From Flavobacterium anseongense (GTDB lineage Bacteria > Bacteroidota > Bacteroidia > Flavobacteriales > Flavobacteriaceae), in NCBI RefSeq assembly GCF_021608185.1, contig NZ_JAKIHN010000005.1:1-64000 (forward strand): a stretch of 64,000 nucleotides of DNA, in the 5' to 3' direction. Below the pieces are notes generated by a model, which worked only from the letters and a program-made list of their open reading frames with translations, was not told the DNA's origin and made no database searches. A program made the translations under genes and the position numbers. Positions 16,146-24,683 of this stretch are shown here, piece by piece; position 1 is the stretch's first letter; each line of letters opens with the position of its first letter.

Positions 16146-17612
16146 TTATTCAAATTTTAAATACGCTTCCAATCCGTGAACGCCGCCTTCTCTTCCGAAG
16201 CCGCTTTCTTTGTATCCGCCGAATGGCGAAGCAGGATCGAACTTGTTAAATGTGTTTGCCCAAACAACTCCGGCACGCATTTGCGATGTCATGTTGAAGA
16301 TTTTGGAACCTTTATCTGTCCACACTCCAGCCGACAAGCCGTAAGGTGTGTTGTTTGCTTTTTCGATAACTTCGTCAACCGTTCTGAAGGTTTGAATGGC
16401 TAAAACCGGCCCGAATATTTCTTCCTGTGCGATTCTATTGGATTGGCTCACTTTTGTGAAAATTGTTGGTCGGCACCAGAATCCTTTTGATGGTAAATCG
16501 CACGAAGGCTGATACATTTCGGCACCTTCATTTTTTCCGATTTCGATATATTTAGCAATTGTTTCCAATTGTTTTTTAGAATTGATGGCTCCAATGTCTG
16601 TATTCTTATCTAATGGATCGCCAACGTTTAGGGAATTCATTCTGTCTTTTAATTTCTGAACGACAACATCGAATACCGATTCCTGAACATACAATCTTGA
16701 ACCAGCACAGCAAACGTGTCCCTGGTTAAAGAAGATTCCGTTTACGATTCCTTCTACGGCTTGGTCTAGAGCGGCATCTTCAAAAATGATGTTGGCTGCT
16801 TTTCCTCCCAATTCCATAGTAGATTTTTTTGGAGTTCCGGCTATCGCTTTCATGATAATCTTACCAACCGCAGTTGAACCTGTGAAGGCAATTTTATCTA
16901 CATCAGGATGATTTACGATAAAAGAACCTGTTAGTCCTGCGCCTGAAACGATGTTCACCACTCCGGCAGGTAAGCCCGCTTCCTGAATTACTTCTGCTAA
17001 AAGATAAGCGGTTAGCGGCGTAGTTTCTGAAGATTTAATTACGACTGTATTTCCTGCCGCTAAAGCCGGAGCGATTTTCCATGCCGCCATTAATAACGGG
17101 AAATTCCATGGAATGATTTGTCCGGCAACGCCTAATGCTTTTGGTTTTCTGTTTGGGAAAGCATACTCTAATTTATCTGCCCATCCGGCATAATAAAAGA
17201 AATGTGCTGCTGCCAAAGGAACATCAACATCACGAGATTCGCGAATGGCTTTGCCACCGTTTAGGGTTTCCACCACTGCAAATTCACGTGCGCGTTCCTG
17301 AATAATTCTCGCAATTCGGTAAATGTATTTTCCGCGTTCTTTTCCGGATAATTTTGACCAAACGGTATCGTATGCTTTTCTTGCAGCCTTTACAGCCGAG
17401 TCAATATCGGCTTCATTTGCTTCGGCTACTTTAGCTAAAACTTTTTCGTTTGCCGGATTTATAGTATCAAAATACTTTCCTGATTTAGGTGCGACAAATT
17501 TGCCATTGATAAATAAATCGTAAGTATCCTTTAATTTGAAATGCGTTGTACTTTCCGGTGCTGGTGCTAAATTCCAGTCAGAACTAAAATCTATTTTATG
17601 TGTTTTCTTCAT
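16146..17612 (-). CDS. Aldehyde dehydrogenase, catalytic subunit (ALDH16-like)
   Basis: A 488-residue NAD(P)-dependent aldehyde dehydrogenase. General base Glu in STMELGGKAANIIF and catalytic Cys in NQGHVCCAGSRLYV are present; the cofactor segment IIPWNFPLLMAAWKIAPALA is typical. It lies 5 bases downstream of deoC and 11 bases upstream of the short ALDH-like gene. The likely substrate is acetaldehyde released by DeoC, which would give acetate, but related aldehydes cannot be excluded. Confidence 0.92.
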   Translation of the reverse strand: MKKTHKIDFSSDWNLAPAPESTTHFKLKDTYDLFINGKFVAPKSGKYFDTINPANEKVLAKVAEANEADIDSAVKAARKAYDTVWSKLSGKERGKYIYRIARIIQERAREFAVVETLNGGKAIRESRDVDVPLAAAHFFYYAGWADKLEYAFPNRKPKALGVAGQIIPWNFPLLMAAWKIAPALAAGNTVVIKSSETTPLTAYLLAEVIQEAGLPAGVVNIVSGAGLTGSFIVNHPDVDKIAFTGSTAVGKIIMKAIAGTPKKSTMELGGKAANIIFEDAALDQAVEGIVNGIFFNQGHVCCAGSRLYVQESVFDVVVQKLKDRMNSLNVGDPLDKNTDIGAINSKKQLETIAKYIEIGKNEGAEMYQPSCDLPSKGFWCRPTIFTKVSQSNRIAQEEIFGPVLAIQTFRTVDEVIEKANNTPYGLSAGVWTDKGSKIFNMTSQMRAGVVWANTFNKFDPASPFGGYKESGFGREGGVHGLEAYLKFE

Positions 17613-17617
17613 TGGAA

Positions 17618-18520
17618 TTAAACTTTAGAAAAATAATCATTTGATTGGTAAATACCTGATTGTTGTTTGGCGATTTGCAACAAAACATCGTTTGCCAAAC
17701 TACTGGCTCCGAAACGGAAATATTCGTTGGTTAACCATTTTCCGCCAAGGGTTTCTTTTACCATTAATAAATACTGCAGGGCTAGTTTGGATGTTGAAAT
17801 TCCGCCTGCAGGTTTCATTCCAATCATGATTCCGGTTTTATAATAATAGTCGCGGATTGCTTCAAGCATTACCAAAGTTACGGGTAAAGTTGCTGCCGGT
17901 TTTATTTTCCCGGTAGAAGTTTTGATGAAGTCGGCTCCGGCATACATTGCAATGTCACTTGCCTGACGTACTTTGTCAAGCGTTCCGATTTCGCCTGTTT
18001 CAAGGATAACTTTTAGTCGTACATTTTTACCGCAAGCTTCTTTTATCATCGCAATTTCATCGAAAACAAAATTGTAGTCACCGCTGTGGAATTTTCCTCT
18101 GCTGATTACCATATCAACTTCATCGGCACCATTATCGACAGCCATTTTAGTATCTAATAATTTGATTTCAGCACTGGATTGTCCGCTTGGAAAGGCTGTG
18201 GCAACTGCAGCTACTTTTACGCCTGTTCCTTTGAGTTCGTTAACCGCAAGTTTGACAAAATTTGGATACACACAAACGGCAGCTGTGGTTGGTAATCCCG
18301 GAATATCATCATGCAAATGATGTGCTTTAAAGCAAAGTTGTTTTACTTTTTCTTCAGTATCAGCACCTTCAAGCGTAGTCAAATCAATCATATTTAAAGC
18401 CATAAGTAAGCCTTGCATTTTTGATTCTTTCTTTATACTTCGGGCAGTAATCCGGGCTATTCTATCCTCAATTCCAACCTGATCAATGCGTGGGGAATTT
18501 GAAAAATCTATCTGTTTCAT
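17618..18520 (-). CDS. deoC: Deoxyribose-phosphate aldolase
   Basis: A 300-residue class I aldolase that cleaves 2-deoxyribose 5-phosphate into glyceraldehyde 3-phosphate and acetaldehyde. The Schiff-base Lys is in DFIKTSTGKIKPAAT, with a second key Lys in GMKPAGGIST and an Asp in DEVDMVISRG. It belongs to the longer (about 300 residues) DeoC type, not the 220-250 residue form. It heads a three-gene unit with the split aldehyde dehydrogenase, linking deoxynucleoside sugar breakdown to the pyrimidine-base pathway next door. Confidence 0.94.
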   Translation of the reverse strand: MKQIDFSNSPRIDQVGIEDRIARITARSIKKESKMQGLLMALNMIDLTTLEGADTEEKVKQLCFKAHHLHDDIPGLPTTAAVCVYPNFVKLAVNELKGTGVKVAAVATAFPSGQSSAEIKLLDTKMAVDNGADEVDMVISRGKFHSGDYNFVFDEIAMIKEACGKNVRLKVILETGEIGTLDKVRQASDIAMYAGADFIKTSTGKIKPAATLPVTLVMLEAIRDYYYKTGIMIGMKPAGGISTSKLALQYLLMVKETLGGKWLTNEYFRFGASSLANDVLLQIAKQQSGIYQSNDYFSKV

Positions 18521-18684
18521 TTATAAGTTTCGTTAAAATCTGAGTCAATCGATTAATTTCAAAATCGACTCGAACAGACAAATATATAAAAGGTTTATGA
18601 AGTTTAGGGGGTTTAGGGGATGAAAAGTTTCGGATAGTCGTAGTAAGCAGTTTAATTATTGCCTTGTGAATTTGATATTGGGGG

Positions 18685-18756
18685 AGAATGTTCAATAGAC
18701 ATTCTGTAATTATTAGAGGTGTAACATCACCAGAAGGGATTCGCGTACCTTCTGGT
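18685..18756. repeat. Cluster of three adjacent hairpins upstream of deoC
   Basis: AGAATGT/ACATTCT (18685-18705), GGTG/CACC (18718-18731) and ACCAGAAGG/CCTTCTGGT (18729-18756) follow one another. The second and third share bases 18729-18731, so they cannot form together. The region lies between a small hypothetical gene and deoC and could be a dispersed repeat or a leader structure. The rest of 18521-18780 shows nothing else. Confidence 0.55.
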
Positions 18757-18780
18757 AAAAGATTATCCAAAAAACTTGCT

Positions 18781-19023
18781 TTAAAGTTGTATTAAATGAA
18801 ACCCATATTCTGAAATGATTAGTTTGTGCGTTTGAAAGAAGAGCTTCTTTTTATTAATCATGTCAATAATCTCCTCTTCTGATGGGAAAAAAAGTTCAAA
18901 TGCTCCCGGATTCAATTCAAAAAACAGGACAGGGTCATCTATCTTTTCTCCATTGTAAAAATACTCTATGAGTAGTGGGTTATCGATGCTTTGAGTATAC
19001 TCAAAAATAGTAGCAAAAGGCAT
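18781..19023 (-). CDS. Small acidic hypothetical protein
   Basis: An 80-residue reading frame with an ordinary amino-acid mix (EEEIIDMINKKKLFF helix near the middle), no signal peptide, no transmembrane segment and no recognised domain. A TACCTTTA sequence, close to the phylum -7 consensus, lies 29-36 bases upstream. It is separated from deoC by a structured 260-base gap, so it is probably transcribed alone. It may be real, but a chance frame cannot be excluded. Confidence 0.5.
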   Translation of the reverse strand: MPFATIFEYTQSIDNPLLIEYFYNGEKIDDPVLFFELNPGAFELFFPSEEEIIDMINKKKLFFQTHKLIISEYGFHLIQL

Positions 19024-19051
19024 AAGTAGGCATTGTTTAGTTTTGGGACTG

Positions 19052-19059
19052 TAAAGGTA
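19052..19059 (-). promoter_or_regulatory. Candidate -7 element for the small hypothetical gene
   Basis: TACCTTTA on the minus strand differs from TAnnTTTG only in the last base and lies at a suitable distance from the ATG at 19023. No clear TTG -33 element was seen. Confidence 0.35.
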
Positions 19060-19211
19060 TCCAAACGTTTTTATAAATAATGTTAAAAGCCATGTCTTAA
19101 CTGTTAAAAAAACAGGTCGTTTATCGAAATTAACATTTGGAGAAAATTACTCGCTATCGCACAAATCTTTACCATCTTTTTTATAAGTTAAAAGAAAGGC
19201 AATTCCCCTCT

Positions 19212-19270
19212 CTAGCCCCGATAGGAGCGGCATCCTCGCGAAGCGAGATATAGCGGATAGCGGGAGTAAG
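19212..19270. repeat. TAGCCCCGAT...GCGGATAGCGGG element, compact copy
   Basis: Head TAGCCCCGATAGGAGCGG and tail TAGCGGATAGCGGGAG surround a small perfect hairpin CTCGC-gaa-GCGAG. The head and tail are nearly mirror images (CGATAGG against GGATAGC) and not reverse complements. The remainder of the 400-base gap 19024-19425 shows no gene. Confidence 0.75.
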
Positions 19271-19425
19271 GTTGTAAAGGTGCAATGACGTAGTGCTCCT
19301 AATCAATATGAAAAACATTCTTATTTGTAACAAAGCGCTCATCCTTATGTCTAACGATTCTATTAACTTAAATCAGCTATTTTAATATTTATTACCTTTA
19401 GCAGATAAATTAAACCAACCAATCA

Positions 19426-21444
19426 ATGAAAAACTTAAAACTAACTCTTCTTGCCGCGGTTGTTCTGGTAGCTTCCTGCGCTAAAAAAGAAGAACTTACT
19501 TCGGGTATCAATAAAAAAAATATGGATACCAAAGTAAATCCGGGCGATAATTTTGCCGATTATGTAAACGGAACTTGGTATAAAAACACCAAAATTCCGG
19601 CTGATAAAGCTTCTTATGGTGCGTTTGATATGCTTTATGATCAATCATTAGTAGATGTAAGAGCCATTATTGAAGATGCTGCAAAAGGCACTAATGCTGA
19701 TGGTAGTGACGAACAAAAAATTGGCGATTACTTTGCTTCTTTTATGAATAGAAAAGACAGAGATGCTAAAGGAGTTAAACCTATTCAACCAGAGATAAAA
19801 GCTATCGATGGCATTGCTACTTATTCCGATTTGGCAGGTTATTTTGGTAAAGCAATTAGAACTGGTGTAACTAATCCTTTTAATATATTCGTTGGCCAAG
19901 ATTCTAAAAATCCAAATGAATATGCCTTAACCACATGGCAGGGAGGAATTGGACTTCCGGAAAGAGAATACTATACATCAACCGATGCAAAGATGGCTGA
20001 TATTCGCAAAAAATATGTTGCCCATGTTGAAAAGATGCTACAATTGAGTGGTGTTGAAAACGCAACTGAAAGCGCAGCTAAAATCATGGCTCTTGAAACA
20101 ACTATCGCTTCAAGTCATATGAAAAAAGAAGATACCCGCGATGTTGTAAAACTCTACAATAAATACAATACGGCTGATTTAAAAACCTTAATGCCTGATT
20201 TTGATTGGACTGCCCTGCTTAAGACTGCAGGTATGGACAAAGAAAAATCAATTATCATTTCACAAGTTGACTATACAAAAAGCCTAAACAACATTATTAA
20301 AAGCACGCCTCTTGATACGTGGAAAATGTATCTTAAATGGGGTTTAATAAACAGAAATGCCGGTAGACTGAACTCTGCATTGGACAATCAAAACTTTGAG
20401 TTTTACAGCAAAACGCTTTACGGAACAGAGAAGCAACAAGAAGATTGGAAACGTGGCGTTAATGCTGTTAATGGTGCCATGGGCGAAATGGTAGGAAAGG
20501 TTTATGTTAAGAAACACTTCTCTCCTGAAGCCAAAGAGCGCATGGTGACTTTGGTTAAAAACCTATTGAAAGCTTACGCTGAAAGTATCAAAAAGTTAGA
20601 TTGGATGGGAGCTGAAACCAAAAAACAAGCGTTAGCTAAGGTTGATAAATTCATGATTAAAATTGGTTATCCTGATAACTGGAGAGATTACTCTTCGTTG
20701 AAAATTGCCAAAAACGACTTGTATGGAAACTCCTCGAGAGCCAACGAATTTGAATACCAAAGAAACTTAAACAAATTAGGAAAACCTGTTGACAGAACTG
20801 AATGGGGCATGACACCACAAACGGTGAATGCTTACTATAACCCAACGCTTAACGAAATTGTTTTCCCAGCTGCTATTTTGCAACCGCCTTTCTTTGATTT
20901 AAATGCTGATGATGCTGTAAATTATGGTGGAATTGGAGCTGTAATCGGTCACGAAATTGGTCACGGATTTGACGACCAGGGAAGCGCTTATGATGGCGAT
21001 GGAGTAATGAAAAACTGGTGGACTGATGCCGATTTAAAGGCATTCAAGGCAAAAACTGCTGCGCTGGAAACACAATATAACAGCTTCAAAGCATTCCCTG
21101 ATTTAAATGTGAATGGTGCCTTTACTTTGGGAGAAAACATTGGTGACCTTGGCGGATTGAGCATTGCTATCAAAGCTTATAAAGCAAGCCTTGGCGGAAA
21201 AGAAGCTCCGGTTATGGATGGTTTCACAGGTATGCAGCGTGTGTTCTTAGGCTGGGGACAAGTTTGGGGAGAAAAAATACGCGATGAAGCTTTGAGAAGT
21301 CAAATTGCCGGCGACCCACATTCACCTGCAAAATTCAGAATTAATGGTGTTGTTAGAAATGTCCCTGAATTCTATGAAGCATTCAAAATAAAACCAACGG
21401 ATTCATTATATCTTGCTCCTGAAAAGCGGGTTAAGATTTGGTAA
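19426..21444 (+). CDS. M13 family zinc metallopeptidase (neprilysin/PepO-like), lipoprotein
   Basis: A 672-residue endopeptidase of the neprilysin family. The zinc motif HEIGH is at 509-513 (HEIGHGFDDQGS), the third ligand Glu570 is in GENIGDLGG, and NAYYNPTLNEIVFPAAILQPPFF is the conserved substrate-binding segment. A lipoprotein signal peptide ends at Cys18 (LVASCAKKEE), so the enzyme is likely anchored in the cell envelope and faces the periplasm or surface. A TACCTTTA sequence at 19393-19400 is a possible -7 element. Bounded downstream by a terminator. A second M13 gene is at 55276-57330. Confidence 0.95.
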   Translation: MKNLKLTLLAAVVLVASCAKKEELTSGINKKNMDTKVNPGDNFADYVNGTWYKNTKIPADKASYGAFDMLYDQSLVDVRAIIEDAAKGTNADGSDEQKIGDYFASFMNRKDRDAKGVKPIQPEIKAIDGIATYSDLAGYFGKAIRTGVTNPFNIFVGQDSKNPNEYALTTWQGGIGLPEREYYTSTDAKMADIRKKYVAHVEKMLQLSGVENATESAAKIMALETTIASSHMKKEDTRDVVKLYNKYNTADLKTLMPDFDWTALLKTAGMDKEKSIIISQVDYTKSLNNIIKSTPLDTWKMYLKWGLINRNAGRLNSALDNQNFEFYSKTLYGTEKQQEDWKRGVNAVNGAMGEMVGKVYVKKHFSPEAKERMVTLVKNLLKAYAESIKKLDWMGAETKKQALAKVDKFMIKIGYPDNWRDYSSLKIAKNDLYGNSSRANEFEYQRNLNKLGKPVDRTEWGMTPQTVNAYYNPTLNEIVFPAAILQPPFFDLNADDAVNYGGIGAVIGHEIGHGFDDQGSAYDGDGVMKNWWTDADLKAFKAKTAALETQYNSFKAFPDLNVNGAFTLGENIGDLGGLSIAIKAYKASLGGKEAPVMDGFTGMQRVFLGWGQVWGEKIRDEALRSQIAGDPHSPAKFRINGVVRNVPEFYEAFKIKPTDSLYLAPEKRVKIW

Positions 21445-21468
21445 TATTTTTTAGAAATAAATTAAAAG

Positions 21469-21502
21469 CCCAGTCTCGTTCTAAAACGAGATTGGGTTTT
21501 TT
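21469..21502. terminator. Terminator between the M13 peptidase and the GntR regulator
   Basis: CCCAGTCTCGTT (21469-21480) pairs with AACGAGATTGGG (21485-21496) through one G-T wobble and is followed by seven T residues. It lies between convergent genes and has an A-run on the other side, so it can work in both directions. The stem is nearly the same as that of the terminator at 31004-31043. Confidence 0.88.
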
Positions 21503-21505
21503 TAT

Positions 21506-22504
21506 TTAAAGCGAGTTTCTGATTATTAAATCGGATTGATTTTCAATTTGCTCTTTTCCTGAATTTAGCACCATTGAAGCCAGCGTTTTTCCCATTACTT
21601 TGAAATCGGTTGAAATGGTTGTTATCCCATTTTCAACAACCTTTTTTAATGGTGTGTCGTTATAAGATATAATTCCGAAATCTTTCCCAATAATTAAATC
21701 CTGCCATTTAGCCTGCTCAATTACGTTGACCAAATGCCTGTCTGTTGGAATGATAAAAACATCACCTTGATTTATAGTGTTTTCTTCAAAACCCGTTATA
21801 ATTTCTTTTTCAAATAAGTTATCGTTGCAAAATTTATTAAACCCCTCAACCATTCCTAAAGGCTCTTTGTTTCCCGGAAATATCAATATCAGTTTTTTGT
21901 ATTTTGACAAAAGTGATTTGCCTTTCTCTAAGCCAGCATAAATATCTTTTGAAAAGTTTTGATGTACTGATGGGAAATTAGCCAAATCATTGTTCGTCTG
22001 GTCTAAAATGTAAACATCTTGTTTGGGCAATGTTTTAATTATCGAAGCTACGCCATTCAAATTAGTAGGCATTACGATATACTTCGAATAATTTCCATTG
22101 CTTTCAGAAATAAGTTTTTTGAACATCTCGATATTGAAATGATGAAAGAAAATATCAATCTGAGCAACATTATTCATGGCTTCCATAAAGGAATTATAAA
22201 TGTCTTCCTTAAAAGAATTCAATTCATCAAACAACAAAAAAATTCTTTGTTCAAAACTAAACTCTACACTTTTTATATAATAGCCTTTGCCCAAAATAGC
22301 GAAGACAATACCTCTTTTTTTCAGTTCATCATAAGCCAATAAAACCGTATCTCTTGAAATCGAAAACTCCAAACTGACTTTGTTTACCGAAGGTAATTTA
22401 TCGCCTTTCTTTAATCTGTTTTCCGCAATAGCAACTTCTATCGACCAAACTATTTGTTTGTATTTGGGTGTTCCCGACTGGTTTTCTATCGTAATTAATT
22501 TCAT
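21506..22504 (-). CDS. GntR-family transcriptional regulator with LacI-type sensor domain
   Basis: A 332-residue regulator. The N-terminal winged helix (about 1-75; GDKLPSVNKVSLEFSISRDTVLLAYDELKKRG) is the GntR DNA-binding domain. The remainder resembles the periplasmic-binding-protein fold of LacI-type regulators. The ATG at 22504 was preferred to an upstream TTG. It diverges from the galactan/galactose operon across a 100-base region and almost certainly controls it, sensing galactose or a derivative. Several Bacteroidota sugar operons use this fusion type. Ligand and mode (repressor or activator) are inferred. Confidence 0.88.
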   Translation of the reverse strand: MKLITIENQSGTPKYKQIVWSIEVAIAENRLKKGDKLPSVNKVSLEFSISRDTVLLAYDELKKRGIVFAILGKGYYIKSVEFSFEQRIFLLFDELNSFKEDIYNSFMEAMNNVAQIDIFFHHFNIEMFKKLISESNGNYSKYIVMPTNLNGVASIIKTLPKQDVYILDQTNNDLANFPSVHQNFSKDIYAGLEKGKSLLSKYKKLILIFPGNKEPLGMVEGFNKFCNDNLFEKEIITGFEENTINQGDVFIIPTDRHLVNVIEQAKWQDLIIGKDFGIISYNDTPLKKVVENGITTISTDFKVMGKTLASMVLNSGKEQIENQSDLIIRNSL

Positions 22505-22512
22505 AACATCAA

Positions 22513-22582
22513 TAACTGGTGGCAAGATACTAAAAAACCGGTAGGTACTGGTATGGTTAAATAGGATTGTTTTATACTTTTA
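22513..22582. promoter_or_regulatory. Divergent promoter/operator region of the galactose locus
   Basis: The 100 bases between the regulator and galM contain ACTGGT at 22515-22520, and three closely spaced GGTA units (22540-22543, 22544-22547, 22550-22553), the last within a second ACTGGTA. TACTTTTA at 22575-22582 is close to the TAnnTTTG -7 consensus for galM, and the GGTA cluster lies where its -33 element would be. An operator for the GntR regulator is the simplest reading. Confidence 0.45.
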
Positions 22583-22604
22583 TTGCCGGATTTATAAAAA
22601 ACCC

Positions 22605-23678
22605 ATGATAAAAAATAACATTTCTCAAATTACCTCTTCGATAAATACGAAATCATTCGGTTTTACTCCCGATGGTAATGAGGTTTTTTGCTATACGATA
22701 ACCAATACAAAAGGAACTGAAGTGAGTATAATGACTTATGGCGCAACGATTACATCCTTAAAAATTCCGATTGGTAATGGCCAAAAAATCGATGTTGCTT
22801 TGGGTTTTGATTCGTTGGAAGAGTATATCAATTCTTATTATTTACCAAGTCCGCCTTATTTTGGAACAACCGTTGGACGGTTTGCAGGTCGAATAAACAA
22901 TGCCGAGTTTTCACTAAATGGGGAGCGAAATTTTCTAAACAAAAATCATGGCGAACACAATCTGCATGGTGGAATTTTAGGATTTAGCAGAAAGCTTTGG
23001 AAAGTTATAGCATCAACTTCTGAAGAAAATCCATCCATTACTTTAGAATATATTAGTAAAAATAATGAAGAGAATTTTCCGGGAGAATTGACCGTTCAGG
23101 TGACTTATACTTTGACTTCAGCAAACGAACTCAAGGTAAGTTATACGGCCACAACATCTGAAGATACGATTGTTAATTTAACCCAACACAGTTACTTTAA
23201 TTTAGACGGACATTCGAATGCTGTTTCGAATCAAAAACTTATAATTAATTCAGAAAAAATACTGGAAACGAATGATGAACTTATTCCGACCGGGAATTTT
23301 GTTCCTTTAAAAAATCACCCATTTGATTTTAATGAAGCTAAAGATTGTCCAACTTCCATCGACAACACTTTTCTATTGGAGAATGATACAAGCGTAAGCG
23401 AACTGGCGGAGCAAAATGCAGTCACTCTTATCAGTGAAAAGAACAAACTGCAACTATCGGTTATAACCAATCAACCTGCGGTTCACATTTATGTTGGCGG
23501 AAACTGTTTCGGTAAAATCAAAGGAAAAGAAAATGCCGATTATCATCCAAAAAGCGGGATTTGCTTTGAAACACAAAACTTCCCTGACGCACCAAATCAC
23601 GCTCATTTTCCAAATTCTGTTTTGAAAAAAGGAGAGCTGTATAATCATAAGACAACATTCAAATTTGAAAATTTATAA
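22605..23678 (+). CDS. galM: Aldose 1-epimerase (galactose mutarotase)
   Basis: A 357-residue enzyme that interconverts the anomers of galactose before phosphorylation. The catalytic His lies in NLTQHSYFNLDG and the catalytic Glu in ICFETQNFPDAPNH near the C-terminus; NHGEHNLHGGILGFSRKLW carries a further conserved His. No signal peptide, so cytoplasmic. First gene of the galactan operon, 2 bases before the galactanase gene. Confidence 0.94.
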   Translation: MIKNNISQITSSINTKSFGFTPDGNEVFCYTITNTKGTEVSIMTYGATITSLKIPIGNGQKIDVALGFDSLEEYINSYYLPSPPYFGTTVGRFAGRINNAEFSLNGERNFLNKNHGEHNLHGGILGFSRKLWKVIASTSEENPSITLEYISKNNEENFPGELTVQVTYTLTSANELKVSYTATTSEDTIVNLTQHSYFNLDGHSNAVSNQKLIINSEKILETNDELIPTGNFVPLKNHPFDFNEAKDCPTSIDNTFLLENDTSVSELAEQNAVTLISEKNKLQLSVITNQPAVHIYVGGNCFGKIKGKENADYHPKSGICFETQNFPDAPNHAHFPNSVLKKGELYNHKTTFKFENL

Positions 23679-23680
23679 TC

Positions 23681-24679
23681 ATGAAAAAACTATTTTTAAT
23701 ATTACTTATTTCGACAATTGGCTTTAGCCAAAACAAACCCTTTGCAAAAGGCGCCGATGTAGGTTGGTTGCCTCAAATGGAAGCCACAGGTTATAAATTT
23801 TACGATACCGATGGCAAAGAAAAAGACTGTCTGCAATTGCTAAAAGACCGTGGAATGAACTCCATTCGCCTACGTGTTTGGGTAAATCCATCTGATGATA
23901 AAGCCAGTGGACATTGCAGTAAAGAAGAGACCATCATTATGGCTTTACGCGCACAAAAAATGGGGTTTCGCATCATGATTGATTTCCATTATTCTGATTC
24001 CTGGGCTGATCCGGCAAAGCAATTCAAACCAAAAGCATGGGAAAACCATTCGTTCCCGGAATTATTAAACGATGTTTACAATCATACTTTTGATGTAATC
24101 AATGCGCTGAAAGTTGCCGGTGTTACTCCGGAATGGGTGCAAATTGGAAACGAAATTCCAGGCGGAATGCTTTGGCCTGATGGCAGTACGAATCACTGGG
24201 ATCAACTTGGACAATTATTAAATAAAGGTTACGATGCGGTTAAAGCTGTTGACAAAAACATCAAGGTCATTGTGCATGTGGATGAAGGAAATAACAATGC
24301 TAAATTCAGAATTTTTTTTGATAATGCTACCAAACAAAAAGTACGTTATGACGTAATCGGTTTATCCTATTATCCGTTTTGGATTAAGAAAGATTACACC
24401 GAAGTCATAGCCGATTTAGAATTCAATCTGAATGATATGGTAAAACGTTACGGTAAAGAAGTGATGATAGTTGAAATTGGTGGCGAAGACGATAAGGTTG
24501 AAAACACATACCAACTATTGGCCACAGCCATTAAAGCCGTGAAAAACATTCCTAATAACAAAGGTCTTGGCGTTTTATATTGGGAACCGCAAGGTGCAAG
24601 AAGCTGGAGTCATTACAACTTAAGCGCCTGGCAAGCCGATGGGAAACCGTCACCTGCTTTAGATGCTTTTAAAGAATAA
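23681..24679 (+). CDS. Arabinogalactan endo-beta-1,4-galactanase (GH53)
   Basis: A 332-residue glycoside hydrolase of family 53 that cuts the beta-1,4-galactan backbone of type I arabinogalactan. The acid/base is Glu158 in QIGNEIPGG and the nucleophile is Glu265 in MIVEIGGED; GMNSIRLRVWVNP and DFHYSDSWADP are typical barrel motifs. A type I signal peptide (ending near residue 17) exports it. It has no sorting domain or lipobox, so it is probably periplasmic. It feeds the beta-galactosidase encoded next. Confidence 0.94.
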   Translation: MKKLFLILLISTIGFSQNKPFAKGADVGWLPQMEATGYKFYDTDGKEKDCLQLLKDRGMNSIRLRVWVNPSDDKASGHCSKEETIIMALRAQKMGFRIMIDFHYSDSWADPAKQFKPKAWENHSFPELLNDVYNHTFDVINALKVAGVTPEWVQIGNEIPGGMLWPDGSTNHWDQLGQLLNKGYDAVKAVDKNIKVIVHVDEGNNNAKFRIFFDNATKQKVRYDVIGLSYYPFWIKKDYTEVIADLEFNLNDMVKRYGKEVMIVEIGGEDDKVENTYQLLATAIKAVKNIPNNKGLGVLYWEPQGARSWSHYNLSAWQADGKPSPALDAFKE

Positions 24680-24683
24680 AACA

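Noticed and set aside
18483-18770. 95-codon frame overlapping the deoC start
   Set aside because: It covers the hairpin cluster and the start of deoC in another frame, has no domain and an unlikely composition.
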